Of a stretch of 64,000 bases of DNA, positions 18,178 through 26,098 are shown piece after piece (the stretch's first letter is position 1; every line of letters begins with the position of its first letter). The position numbers were made by a program, and so were the translations under genes. Location of the stretch: contig NZ_AP031497.1 in assembly GCF_042853465.1 (NCBI RefSeq), positions 2,666,001-2,730,000 of the forward strand. The letters run 5' to 3'. Under the pieces are notes generated by a model, which saw only the letters and a list, made by a program, of their open reading frames with translations, was not told the DNA's origin and made no database searches. This stretch comes from Simiduia litorea. GTDB lineage: Bacteria > Pseudomonadota > Gammaproteobacteria > Pseudomonadales > Cellvibrionaceae.

Positions 18178-18597
18178 TCAACCATTATCCGCACTGTTCA
18201 TGTACCCATGAAGCTGGGCATATACATCTACCGGTAAAGCCGCCGGGCGCATGTCAGACTGGCGCACACAAGCAACTTTTATCTCTGCCTCGCACAACAG
18301 CGCCTCACCGCGATAAACACATTGGCGAAACACCACGTAAGTGCGCGCTAATTTACTGATCTCGGCACTAACCTGCAAGGCGTCATCTAAGGTCGCGGGT
18401 AATAAATATCGTGTATTCGCCGAGTGGACCACCAAAAGTAGACCGCCCTCAAGAAAAGCGGGCTTATCATAGCCAAGCGAGCGCATCAATTCTGTGCGCG
18501 AGCGCTCCATATACTTTAAGTAATTGACGTAATAAACGATGCCGCCGGCATCGGTATCTTCGATATAGACTCGTACAGGTATAGAAAACTCAGTCAC
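18178..18597 (-). CDS. ybgC: Tol-Pal-associated acyl-CoA thioesterase YbgC
   Basis: This hot-dog-fold thioesterase is encoded with the Tol genes and acts on acyl-CoA/ACP in the cytoplasm. The active-site signature is Y-I-E-D-T-D-A-G-G-I-V-Y-Y-V-N-Y, with D-T-D catalytic. The chosen start is GTG 18597: AGGAG lies seven bases upstream and the start overlaps the ruvB stop by eight bases. An ATG at 18633 would add twelve unrelated residues inside ruvB. The product is 139 residues. Confidence 0.93.
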   Translation of the reverse strand: MTEFSIPVRVYIEDTDAGGIVYYVNYLKYMERSRTELMRSLGYDKPAFLEGGLLLVVHSANTRYLLPATLDDALQVSAEISKLARTYVVFRQCVYRGEALLCEAEIKVACVRQSDMRPAALPVDVYAQLHGYMNSADNG

Positions 18598-19600
18598 GCT
18601 TAGGCTCCTGTAACCCAAAGTGCCGATAAGCATGATTGGTAACCATACGGCCGCGCGGTGTGCGCAACATAAAACCCTGCTGAATCAAATAGGGCTCGAG
18701 TACATCTTCAATCGTATCGCGCTCTTCACTGATCGCGGCGGCCAAACTTTCAACGCCCACAGGCCCGCCACCAAATTTATCGATCATGGCCATAAGCAAT
18801 CGTCTGTCCATATGATCAAAACCCTGCTCATCAACGCTCAGCATATTTAACGCCGCATCGGCAACCTCGGCGGTGACGCGGCCGTCGCATTTCACTTCGG
18901 CATAATCGCGGACACGGCGCAGTAACCGGTTAGCAATACGGGGCGTGCCGCGAGAGCGCCGAGCCACTTCAAAAGCGCCGCTCTCATCCATGACAATACC
19001 CATTAGACGCGCAGAGCGATTTACAATATGGGTAAGATCGGGCACATCGTAAAACTCTAAGCGCTGAACAATGCCAAAGCGATCGCGCAAGGGCGATGTT
19101 AAAAGACCCGCGCGGGTGGTGGCACCCACCAAGGTGAAAGGCGGCAGATCCAATTTGATAGAACGCGCCGCCGGCCCCTCGCCAATCATAATGTCGAGTT
19201 GAAAATCTTCCATGGCCGGGTAGAGAATTTCTTCTACCGCAGGACTAAGCCTATGAATCTCATCAATAAACAACACATCGCCAGGCTCTAAATTCGTCAT
19301 CAAGGCGGCGAGGTCGCCAGCCTTGTCTAACACGGGGCCAGACGTACTTTTCAGCGCCACCCCCATTTCATTGGCAATAATATTAGCCAAAGTGGTCTTG
19401 CCCAAGCCGGGTGGACCGAACACCAAGGTGTGATCCAACGCCTCTTTTCGATTCAGTGCGGCAGCGATGAAAATTTCCATTTGTTCACGCACTTTCGCTT
19501 GGCCAACATAATCAGCCAATTGTTTCGGCCGCACGGTGCGATCCAATAAATCCTCTCGCTCGACGGCAACGGAACTGATAAGGCGATCTTTCTCTATCAT
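18590..19600 (-). CDS. ruvB: Holliday junction branch migration DNA helicase RuvB
   Basis: RuvB is an AAA+ motor that drives branch migration with RuvA and RuvC during recombination repair. The 336-residue protein has Walker A G-P-P-G-L-G-K-T-T near residue 62, Walker B F-I-D-E-I-H-R and sensor G-A-T-T-R-A-G. A C-terminal winged-helix R-T-P-R-G-R binds DNA. It is 20 bases downstream of ruvA. Confidence 0.97.
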   Translation of the reverse strand: MIEKDRLISSVAVEREDLLDRTVRPKQLADYVGQAKVREQMEIFIAAALNRKEALDHTLVFGPPGLGKTTLANIIANEMGVALKSTSGPVLDKAGDLAALMTNLEPGDVLFIDEIHRLSPAVEEILYPAMEDFQLDIMIGEGPAARSIKLDLPPFTLVGATTRAGLLTSPLRDRFGIVQRLEFYDVPDLTHIVNRSARLMGIVMDESGAFEVARRSRGTPRIANRLLRRVRDYAEVKCDGRVTAEVADAALNMLSVDEQGFDHMDRRLLMAMIDKFGGGPVGVESLAAAISEERDTIEDVLEPYLIQQGFMLRTPRGRMVTNHAYRHFGLQEPKRD

Positions 19601-19620
19601 AAAATCACGTCTTTTCTAAT

Positions 19621-20241
19621 CTAGGCCGGAATCATGGCTTTTAGTGCCAAGCGAATAAGTTCTTGGCTAGGAGCATCGGCATTTACGTTAACTGCTGCGG
19701 CAATAGCCTTGGTGGCCTCGGTGGGTTTATAGCCCAAGGCGATCAACGCCGCTTCAGCATCATCGCGCGCGGTAGCGGCCGGCTTAGCTGAGCCGCTAGC
19801 CTGCTCTAGCGCGGCTAAAGGCAAGGTATCCGTGCCAATACCACCCAACTTGTCGCGCAGCTCAATAATCAAACGCTCGGCCGTTTTCTTGCCAACGCCA
19901 GGTACTTTTACCAAGGCTCCTACATTTTCTTCCGCCACACAGCGGGCAATGACTTTTGCTTCCATACCCGACAATATACCCAGTGCCATCTTGGGCCCAA
20001 CACCACTGACTTTAATTAAGGTACGAAACAAACTGCGGTCGGACTTTTGGGCGAAGCCGAACAACTGATGGGCGGTATCGGAAATAGCAAAATGGGTGTG
20101 CAAAACCGTTTGCGCCCCCACCTCTGGCAGCACGTAAAAGGTGGTCATAGGCGCTTGAATTTCATACCCCACACCTTGCACATCAATAACCACGAAGGGC
20201 GGTTGTTTTTCTAAAATGACACCGGCAATTCGACCAATCAT
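19621..20241 (-). CDS. ruvA: Holliday junction branch migration protein RuvA
   Basis: RuvA is a tetrameric four-way-junction-binding protein of 206 residues. The N-terminal OB domain starts M-I-G-R-I-A-G. Two helix-hairpin-helix motifs are seen as I-K-V-S-G-V-G-P-K-M-A and L-V-K-V-P-G-V-G-K-K-T-A. A linker of about 50 residues leads to the C-terminal RuvB-contacting helices (A-L-I-A-L-G-Y-K). It lies between ruvC and ruvB. Confidence 0.97.
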   Translation of the reverse strand: MIGRIAGVILEKQPPFVVIDVQGVGYEIQAPMTTFYVLPEVGAQTVLHTHFAISDTAHQLFGFAQKSDRSLFRTLIKVSGVGPKMALGILSGMEAKVIARCVAEENVGALVKVPGVGKKTAERLIIELRDKLGGIGTDTLPLAALEQASGSAKPAATARDDAEAALIALGYKPTEATKAIAAAVNVNADAPSQELIRLALKAMIPA

Positions 20242-20343
20242 ACAAAGCTCTTTGTGGGCATGCGCCGGCGTAATAAGCAGGCAAAAGGGTTAAGGTAAAT
20301 GCTACAGCCTAAATAATAAACACACGTCACACGACGCAATGGC

Positions 20344-20862
20344 CTAACGGACAATTCGACCACGGCGAAAGCTGCCAGCCTCAACATTGCTCAGCAGCGT
20401 TTTCGAATGGCTATGGCATAAGGCAATAGCCAAAGCGTCGGCGGCATCCTCTTGTGGCGAGGCCGATAATTTTAACAGCGAGGTGACCATATGTTGCACT
20501 TGCTCTTTAGTTGCCGCGCCCGTACCCACCACAGACTGTTTTACTTTTCGCGCCTCGTACTCGGCCACGGGTAAGTTAGCATGCACAGCGGCCACTATGG
20601 CTGCCCCCCTTGCCTGCCCCAATTTCAACGCCGAACCGGCACTTTTCGCCATGAACACATGCTCGATAGCAAACTCGTCGGGTTGGTATTCGCCGATAAG
20701 TTGCGTGATAGCATCAAAAATTATTTTCAATCGCGCCGGCAACGCACCCGAAGGTAAGCGAATAACGCCGCTGGTAATGTAGAGGGGATGTCGACTTCGG
20801 GTATCAATAATCCCAAAACCTGTCTTTAAGGAGCCCGGGTCTATCCCGAGAATAATCGACAT
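20344..20862 (-). CDS. ruvC: Crossover junction endodeoxyribonuclease RuvC
   Basis: RuvC is the Holliday-junction resolvase. The 172-residue RNase-H-like fold shows the acidic catalytic residues: Asp in I-L-G-I-D-P-G-S, Glu in F-A-I-E-H-V-F, and the late Asp pair D-A-A-D-A-L-A-I-A-L-C-H. It starts the ruvCAB run. A 102-base gap precedes ruvA and 79 bases separate it from yebC. I saw no convincing LexA box (CTG-N10-CAG) upstream. Confidence 0.96.
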   Translation of the reverse strand: MSIILGIDPGSLKTGFGIIDTRSRHPLYITSGVIRLPSGALPARLKIIFDAITQLIGEYQPDEFAIEHVFMAKSAGSALKLGQARGAAIVAAVHANLPVAEYEARKVKQSVVGTGAATKEQVQHMVTSLLKLSASPQEDAADALAIALCHSHSKTLLSNVEAGSFRRGRIVR

Positions 20863-20941
20863 AAGCGTGTCTGTTTTGAAGGCGTTGGTGAAGTGTCACA
20901 TGACATCCCTAGGAGAGCAAGTGAGGCACGAGGGCTATCGC

Positions 20942-21688
20942 TCAATCCGCCATCGCGGCGAGCGTGTTCTCATCGATATCGGCATTGGTGTAGACATTTT
21001 GGACATCGTCCAAATCTTCCAGCATATCCACCAGCGCGATCACTTTCTCGGCGCTATCGACATCTGAAATTGGCACCTGAATGGAAGGCACCATCGAGAG
21101 CTCGGCGCTGTCTGGGCTAAAACCTGCGCTAGATAAGGCATCTTTAATTGCATGAAAATCTTCGAAGGCCGTAAGCACCTCAATACTACCATCCTTAGCA
21201 ACCACGACATCTTCTGCGCCAGCGTCGATGGCTGCCGCCATAATTGATTCTTCATCGCCCTCGGCGAAGTGGACAATGCCGGTGCGATTAAATAGATAGG
21301 CGACTGAACCGTCGGTACCCAAATTACCGCCGCGCTTGGTAAACGCATGGCGAATATCGGCGACGGTGCGATTGCGGTTATCGGTCATGCACGCCACCAG
21401 AATGGCGACGCCCGCAACACCGTAGCCCTCGTAGGTACACTCCTCGTAATTATCGCCCTCACCTGCACCGGCGCCTCGCGCTACCGCCTTATCGATGGTA
21501 TCTCGCTTCATATTCGCGCCCAGCGCTTTATCGATGGCGGTGCGTAAACGAGGGTTATCTTCAGGATTCGGGCCGGACTTGGCCGCAACAGTTAATTCGC
21601 GAATGATTTTGGTAAAAACTTTACCCCGCTTAGCGTCTTGCGCCGCCTTGCGGTGTTTAATGTTCGCCCACTTACTGTGGCCTGCCAT
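20942..21688 (-). CDS. yebC: YebC/PmpR family protein
   Basis: The 248-residue protein belongs to the YebC/PmpR family (TACO1-related), recognised by the N-terminus M-A-G-H-S-K-W-A-N-I-K-H-R-K. The family was described as transcriptional regulators (PmpR in Pseudomonas quorum sensing); recent work assigns some members a ribosome-associated role at difficult motifs such as polyproline. The gene sits between aspS and ruvC as in Pseudomonas. Confidence 0.93.
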   Translation of the reverse strand: MAGHSKWANIKHRKAAQDAKRGKVFTKIIRELTVAAKSGPNPEDNPRLRTAIDKALGANMKRDTIDKAVARGAGAGEGDNYEECTYEGYGVAGVAILVACMTDNRNRTVADIRHAFTKRGGNLGTDGSVAYLFNRTGIVHFAEGDEESIMAAAIDAGAEDVVVAKDGSIEVLTAFEDFHAIKDALSSAGFSPDSAELSMVPSIQVPISDVDSAEKVIALVDMLEDLDDVQNVYTNADIDENTLAAMAD

Positions 21689-21793
21689 GTTAATGACCCC
21701 TTATTCGTGCCGCGCTGGCGTTGACGACGCCACGTCCGTGCCGAGCGAACTCGGCACTTTCTTCAACCGTGAACTTAGACTGCGACAGGTTCG

Positions 21794-23575
21794 CTACGCC
21801 TTGGTCGCGTCCGGCTTCGCTTCCTTTTCGCGCAGGCGGATGTGTAATTCGCGCAACTGCTTATTATCCACGGCACCCGGCGCATCGGTCATAACACAAG
21901 CAGCCGATTGCGTTTTCGGAAAGGCGATCACGTCGCGAATTGACGAGGAACCCGTCATCAACATAATCAAGCGATCTAGACCAAAGGCCAAGCCGCCGTG
22001 TGGTGGCGCGCCATACTTTAATGCGTCCAACAGGAAGCCAAACTTCTCGCGCTGCTCCTCCGGGCTAATCCCCAACAAACGGAACACGGTTTGCTGCATA
22101 GACTGATTGTGAATACGAATGGAGCCGCCACCCAGTTCAGTGCCGTTTAACACCATATCGTAGGCGCGAGACAAGGCCGTTTCGGGGTTTGCCTCAAGCG
22201 CTTCCGGGGTACAGCTCGGCGCCGTAAAGGGGTGGTGAATGGCAGCCACACCTTCATCGGTTTGCTCAAACATCGGGAAGTCGACAACCCACAATGGCGC
22301 CCACTCACAGGTGAACATATTGAGATCGGCACCAATTTTACAGCGCAATGCACCTAAGGCTTCCGTCACAACTTTAATAGAATCAGCTCCGAAGAAGACG
22401 ATGTCACCATTCTTAGCGTCTAAACGCTGCATCACGTTCATGGTGACATCGTCGCCCAGGAACTTAATGATCGGCGACTGCAAACCTTCGACACCCTTCT
22501 CTATCTCATTGACCTTGATCCACGCCAAGCCCTTAGCACCGTAGATGCCAACAAACTTGGTGTAATCGTCGATTTGTTTGCGCGAGATTTCGGCGCCACC
22601 GGGCACCTTTAATGCCGTTACGCGGCATTTAGGGTCGTTGGCTGGGCCAGCAAACACCTTAAATTCAATGTCTTTAAGCAGGTCTTTAATCTCGACCAGC
22701 TGCATTGGGATACGTAAGTCAGGCTTATCTGAACCGTACTTGTCCATGGCATCTTGCCAGGTCATATGCGGAAACTGGCCTAAATCGACGTCCATCAACT
22801 TGCTGAACAACTGCGTCACCATGCCTTCGGCAATACCCATAATTTGCGCTTCATTCATGAATGAAGTCTCAATATCAATCTGGGTAAATTCAGGCTGGCG
22901 ATCCGCGCGTAAGTCTTCATCGCGGAAGCACTTGGCCACCTGGTAATAGCGATCGAAGCCAGACACCATTAACAACTGCTTAAACAGCTGGGGCGACTGA
23001 GGCAGCGCGAAAAACTTGCCGTCGTGGGTACGCGAAGGCACCAAATAATCGCGCGCGCCCTCAGGCGTTGCACGGGTCAATATAGGCGTTTCAATATCCA
23101 AGAAGCCTTCGCCATCGAGGTAATTGCGAATCGCGGTGGTCACCTTAGAGCGGAAACGCAGGTTGTGCTGCATGTCATTGCGACGCAAATCAATATAGCG
23201 GTACTTTAAGCGCACATCTTCGCCAACGCTCACATGAGAATCTAACTGAAACGGTGGCGTTTCCGCGGTATTCAGTATTTCCAACTCTAAACCATAGACC
23301 TCTACCTCGCCGGTAGACATCTTGGCATTGACGGTCGCCTCACTGCGAGCACGAACGCGGCCTTTAACCTTTAACACATATTCACTGCGAACCTTATCTG
23401 CCAAGGCAAAGTGCGCCGAATCGGGATCAAACACCACCTGAACAATGCCGTCGCGATCACGCAAGTCTAGAAAAATAACCCCGCCGTGATCACGGCGGCG
23501 GTCAACCCAACCGCAAAGACTCACTTCGCGGTCGATAAAAGTTGCGTTTAAGGCGCCACAATATTCAGTGCGCAT
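21794..23575 (-). CDS. aspS: Aspartyl-tRNA synthetase
   Basis: This class II synthetase is 593 residues. It has an N-terminal OB anticodon-binding domain (S-L-C-G-W-V-D-R-R-R-D-H-G-G) and class II motif 2 (F-R-D-E-D-L-R-A-D-R-Q). The bacterial GAD insert covers about 290-420, and motif 3 is G-L-A-F-G-L-D-R-L. The ATG at 23575 (M-R-T-E-Y-C) was chosen; an upstream in-frame start adds only two residues and is a TTG. fmdB lies upstream, 94 bases away, and is probably co-transcribed. Confidence 0.97.
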   Translation of the reverse strand: MRTEYCGALNATFIDREVSLCGWVDRRRDHGGVIFLDLRDRDGIVQVVFDPDSAHFALADKVRSEYVLKVKGRVRARSEATVNAKMSTGEVEVYGLELEILNTAETPPFQLDSHVSVGEDVRLKYRYIDLRRNDMQHNLRFRSKVTTAIRNYLDGEGFLDIETPILTRATPEGARDYLVPSRTHDGKFFALPQSPQLFKQLLMVSGFDRYYQVAKCFRDEDLRADRQPEFTQIDIETSFMNEAQIMGIAEGMVTQLFSKLMDVDLGQFPHMTWQDAMDKYGSDKPDLRIPMQLVEIKDLLKDIEFKVFAGPANDPKCRVTALKVPGGAEISRKQIDDYTKFVGIYGAKGLAWIKVNEIEKGVEGLQSPIIKFLGDDVTMNVMQRLDAKNGDIVFFGADSIKVVTEALGALRCKIGADLNMFTCEWAPLWVVDFPMFEQTDEGVAAIHHPFTAPSCTPEALEANPETALSRAYDMVLNGTELGGGSIRIHNQSMQQTVFRLLGISPEEQREKFGFLLDALKYGAPPHGGLAFGLDRLIMLMTGSSSIRDVIAFPKTQSAACVMTDAPGAVDNKQLRELHIRLREKEAKPDATKA

Positions 23576-23669
23576 AATCAAAATCCCGTTATCTAAAATT
23601 AAATATCAACGTCTCTCGCCTATCTAAAGACAGGCGAGCCACAGCTAAACCCACTGGGTCAGGTGCCCG

Positions 23670-23918
23670 TTAGGAACTCGCGCTCGATTCGGATTTCCCC
23701 GATGAACCTGAATCACCGGCTAAATTCTTCTTATTGCCCGATTTATAATCGGTTTCGTACCAGCCACCACCCTTGAGGCGAAAACCTGCTGCAGAAATCT
23801 GCTTCGACAAACTGCTCTTGCAGCACGCCGGACAATCGCTAAGAGGCGCATCGCTCATCTTCTGTAAGGCCTCCATCTGGTGGCCACAGGACCCACACAT
23901 ATATTCATAAATCGGCAT
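23670..23918 (-). CDS. FmdB-family zinc-ribbon protein
   Basis: The 82-residue protein starts M-P-I-Y-E-Y-M-C-G-S-C-G and has a second C-P-A-C knuckle near residue 33, giving a four-cysteine zinc ribbon. The tail is Gly/Ser-rich and disordered. FmdB proteins are putative regulators of unknown target. The fmdB-aspS adjacency is common in Pseudomonas-type genomes, and here fmdB is first in the long minus-strand block. Confidence 0.88.
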   Translation of the reverse strand: MPIYEYMCGSCGHQMEALQKMSDAPLSDCPACCKSSLSKQISAAGFRLKGGGWYETDYKSGNKKNLAGDSGSSGKSESSASS

Positions 23919-24182
23919 ATATGACCCTGATCTAGATTAAAACCAACAACATCTACAATACAGAGGCCTTTTGCCGGCTGAACCGAGCCAAGGCCTACTG
24001 AAACCAAAAAACGGGCGATTATAGCCTGAGCTTGGCGGCGGATAAACCGGTGTTAGGGAGAATAAGCATAAGACTTGGGTAAAAAACCGTTTTCGTCGCT
24101 AAAAGCCAAGCGGCTTACCCGTCGCGCCCACGGGCATCAGCTAGGCTTAACCAGATTCGGCTCAAACTATGGGACAAGGCCA

Positions 24183-25274
24183 ATGACGACGGTTACATTC
24201 AGCACCCCAGATGCAGAAATGGTTGCGGACTTCTTCAACGATTTTGAAGAGGCCTACCAAGCCTCCGAACACCTATTGCTGCAACTTGAAAAAGACCCTA
24301 AAAATGGCGCCCTGCTTAACGACCTTTTTCGTCGCGTCCACACGATCAAGGGCAACCTCATTTATGTGGGATTAGCTGATATCTGCCCGATACTACAGAG
24401 TGTTGAGGACGTACTGGAACCGCTGCGTAGAGGCCGACTGCGCTACGACGATCTACTCAGCGACGTCATTCTGCTGGCCATGGACACGACCCATGAGTTG
24501 GTTGAAAACCGCCTTCAACAAGAGCCCAACCCCTTTAGCGCCGAGCATATGCAATTCATCTGTGAAAAAATCAGCCTTATTGCCAATTGCGAATCAAGCC
24601 AACGCGCTTCCATTATAGGCCAGGCCATCAAAGCACTCGATCCAGCGGCTGAACTCGCCGCGCCAGATTCAGAGTTTTCCAAGCATGGGGTTGCAATGAA
24701 TAACGACCTGCGCTTTTTCGCTCAACTGTTACCCGCCATCGACCAACGCTCACCTTATTGGGCCGGCCGAACACAACGCATAGCCGAACTGGCGCTGAGC
24801 ATGAATAGTGCAGCCAGTGCGCCGATTGACCCAAACCAACTACTGGCTGCCGTCTATATGCATGATTTTGCCATGGCTTTTTTACCACTCGAACTACTGC
24901 ACAAACCTGAAAAATACACAAGCCAGGAGCGGTTGCGAGTGCAAGCTCACGTGCAAACGAGCGGGGCACTAATGCGAGAAATGGGGAATTGGGCTGACGC
25001 CGCTGAGATCATATTGCAGCACCACGAACAATGTAATGGCGCTGGCTACCCAAACAACCTTGCCGAGCAAGACATATGCGAAGGTGCCAAGGTATTAGCC
25101 ATCGCTGACGCCTTCGACGCCTGTGTTAACAGCCGGGCACACGTGGACCAACCGCAAAGGCCATTGATTCGCGCCATTTTAGAAATCAACCGTTACGCAG
25201 GCAGCCAATTTAGCCAAGCGTGGGTCAACATTTTTAACCAAATTGCGCGACCTAAGCGCAACCAAAGCCGCTAA
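24183..25274 (+). CDS. Hpt domain fused to degenerate HD-GYP-like domain
   Basis: The 363-residue protein starts at ATG 24183; the frame can be read from 24075 but that extension is basic and featureless. Residues about 10-110 are a histidine phosphotransfer domain with the phospho-His in R-V-H-T-I-K-G-N. Residues about 185-355 resemble an HD-GYP domain: Y-M-H-D-F-A-M, H-V-Q-T-S-G, H-H-E-Q-C-N-G-A-G-Y-P and A-I-A-D-A-F-D-A. The usual H-D-I-G-K is altered to H-D-F-A-M and the W-D-G of the GYP loop to C-N-G, so phosphodiesterase activity is doubtful. It may be a phosphorelay-linked cyclic-di-GMP effector. There is no receiver domain or kinase next to it. Confidence 0.78.
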   Translation: MTTVTFSTPDAEMVADFFNDFEEAYQASEHLLLQLEKDPKNGALLNDLFRRVHTIKGNLIYVGLADICPILQSVEDVLEPLRRGRLRYDDLLSDVILLAMDTTHELVENRLQQEPNPFSAEHMQFICEKISLIANCESSQRASIIGQAIKALDPAAELAAPDSEFSKHGVAMNNDLRFFAQLLPAIDQRSPYWAGRTQRIAELALSMNSAASAPIDPNQLLAAVYMHDFAMAFLPLELLHKPEKYTSQERLRVQAHVQTSGALMREMGNWADAAEIILQHHEQCNGAGYPNNLAEQDICEGAKVLAIADAFDACVNSRAHVDQPQRPLIRAILEINRYAGSQFSQAWVNIFNQIARPKRNQSR

Positions 25275-25597
25275 ATCATCATCAACATCTCCGCTTGGCG
25301 ACGCCGATCATTGATTGAATTTTATTCAAGCTTATAACTAAAGCGATAATAAAAACCGCTCAATACCAACATTCTTTTAAATACCCCTTAAAAAACAGGG
25401 CTTTTTCGCCTTTTTATCACTTAAGTTATTGCCCAGCTAGAAAGAATGCTTTATATATAGTGCCTAAGCGTTTGAGCGCGTGTTTAAGCCTATAAAACAA
25501 GGGCTTTTCAACCTCAAGTTTAGAGTAGACTGTAATAACCTACTCCAATTGCTTACCCCTTAAATTTAATAAAATCAACATCCAAAGGATTTTACGC
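25275..25597. other. Intergenic region upstream of the HU-like gene
   Basis: This 323-base AT-rich stretch contains no gene. TTGAAT/ATTCAA at 25315-25329 is a short palindrome. A weak CCCT/AGGG hairpin at 25385-25400, followed by CTTTTT, could end the upstream transcript. A sigma70-like promoter is seen at 25429-25457. Confidence 0.5.
25429..25457 (+). promoter_or_regulatory. Candidate sigma70 promoter for the HU-like gene
   Basis: TTGCCC at 25429-25434 and TATATA at 25452-25457 are separated by 17 bases, ahead of the HU-like gene. This leaves a leader of about 135 bases. It is a motif match only. Confidence 0.4.
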
Positions 25598-26020
25598 ATG
25601 GCCGCCAAAAAAGCACCTGCCAAGAAAGCCCCAGCAAAAGCCAAAGCCGCCCCAAAAGCAAAAGCAGCACCAAAAGCTGCCGCAGCTAAAAAGCCAGCTG
25701 CTTTGAAAGCCGTTGCCGAGCGTTTTAACAAAACTCAAATGGTTACCCACATTGCTGAAACAACTGAGTTAAGCAAAAAGCAAGTTAGCGCGGTTCTGGA
25801 AGAGCTGGGTAACGTTATCGAAGCTCACATCAAGAAAAAAGCATGTGGTGAGTTCGTGTTGCCAGGCATGATGAAAATCATGACCGTGAAGAAGCCCGCC
25901 AAAAAAGCACGTAAAGGCATCAACCCCTTCACCGGTGAAGAGACTATGTTCAAGGCAAAGCCTGCGAGCATTTCAGTTAAAATTCGCCCACTGAAGAAGA
26001 TGAAGGAAATGGCGGAGTAA
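25598..26020 (+). CDS. HU-family DNA-binding protein with Lys/Ala/Pro-rich N-terminal tail
   Basis: The 140-residue protein has an N-terminal tail of about 40 residues built of A-K-K-A-P / A-K-A-A-P repeats, like a histone H1 tail. An HU/IHF-fold domain follows, with helices K-T-Q-M-V-T-H-I-A-E and K-K-Q-V-S-A-V-L-E-E-L and the DNA-binding arm K-G-I-N-P-F-T-G-E. The standard R-N-P of the arm tip appears as I-N-P. It is a nucleoid protein, probably abundant given its codon-regular sequence. It is monocistronic and ends at a strong terminator. Confidence 0.88.
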   Translation: MAAKKAPAKKAPAKAKAAPKAKAAPKAAAAKKPAALKAVAERFNKTQMVTHIAETTELSKKQVSAVLEELGNVIEAHIKKKACGEFVLPGMMKIMTVKKPAKKARKGINPFTGEETMFKAKPASISVKIRPLKKMKEMAE

Positions 26021-26048
26021 ATTCCCCACGCTCCGGACATAAAGTTCT

Positions 26049-26086
26049 GACATAAAAAAAGCACCCTAGGGTGCTTTTTTTATGTC
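26049..26086. terminator. Perfect bidirectional intrinsic terminator
   Basis: A perfect 18-bp inverted repeat (26049-26066 and 26069-26086) has a two-base centre. GCACCC/GGGTGC is flanked by A7 and T7. It lies between the convergent HU-like and DUF885 genes and can stop both. Confidence 0.93.
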
Positions 26087-26098
26087 GAGCAACAAAAG

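Noticed and set aside
18598..18633. ATG start for ybgC
   Set aside because: GTG 18597 has a strong AGGAG at correct spacing and overlaps the ruvB stop, as in coupled operons.
20863..20941. LexA box controlling ruvCAB
   Set aside because: No CTG-N10-CAG palindrome was found in the spacer.
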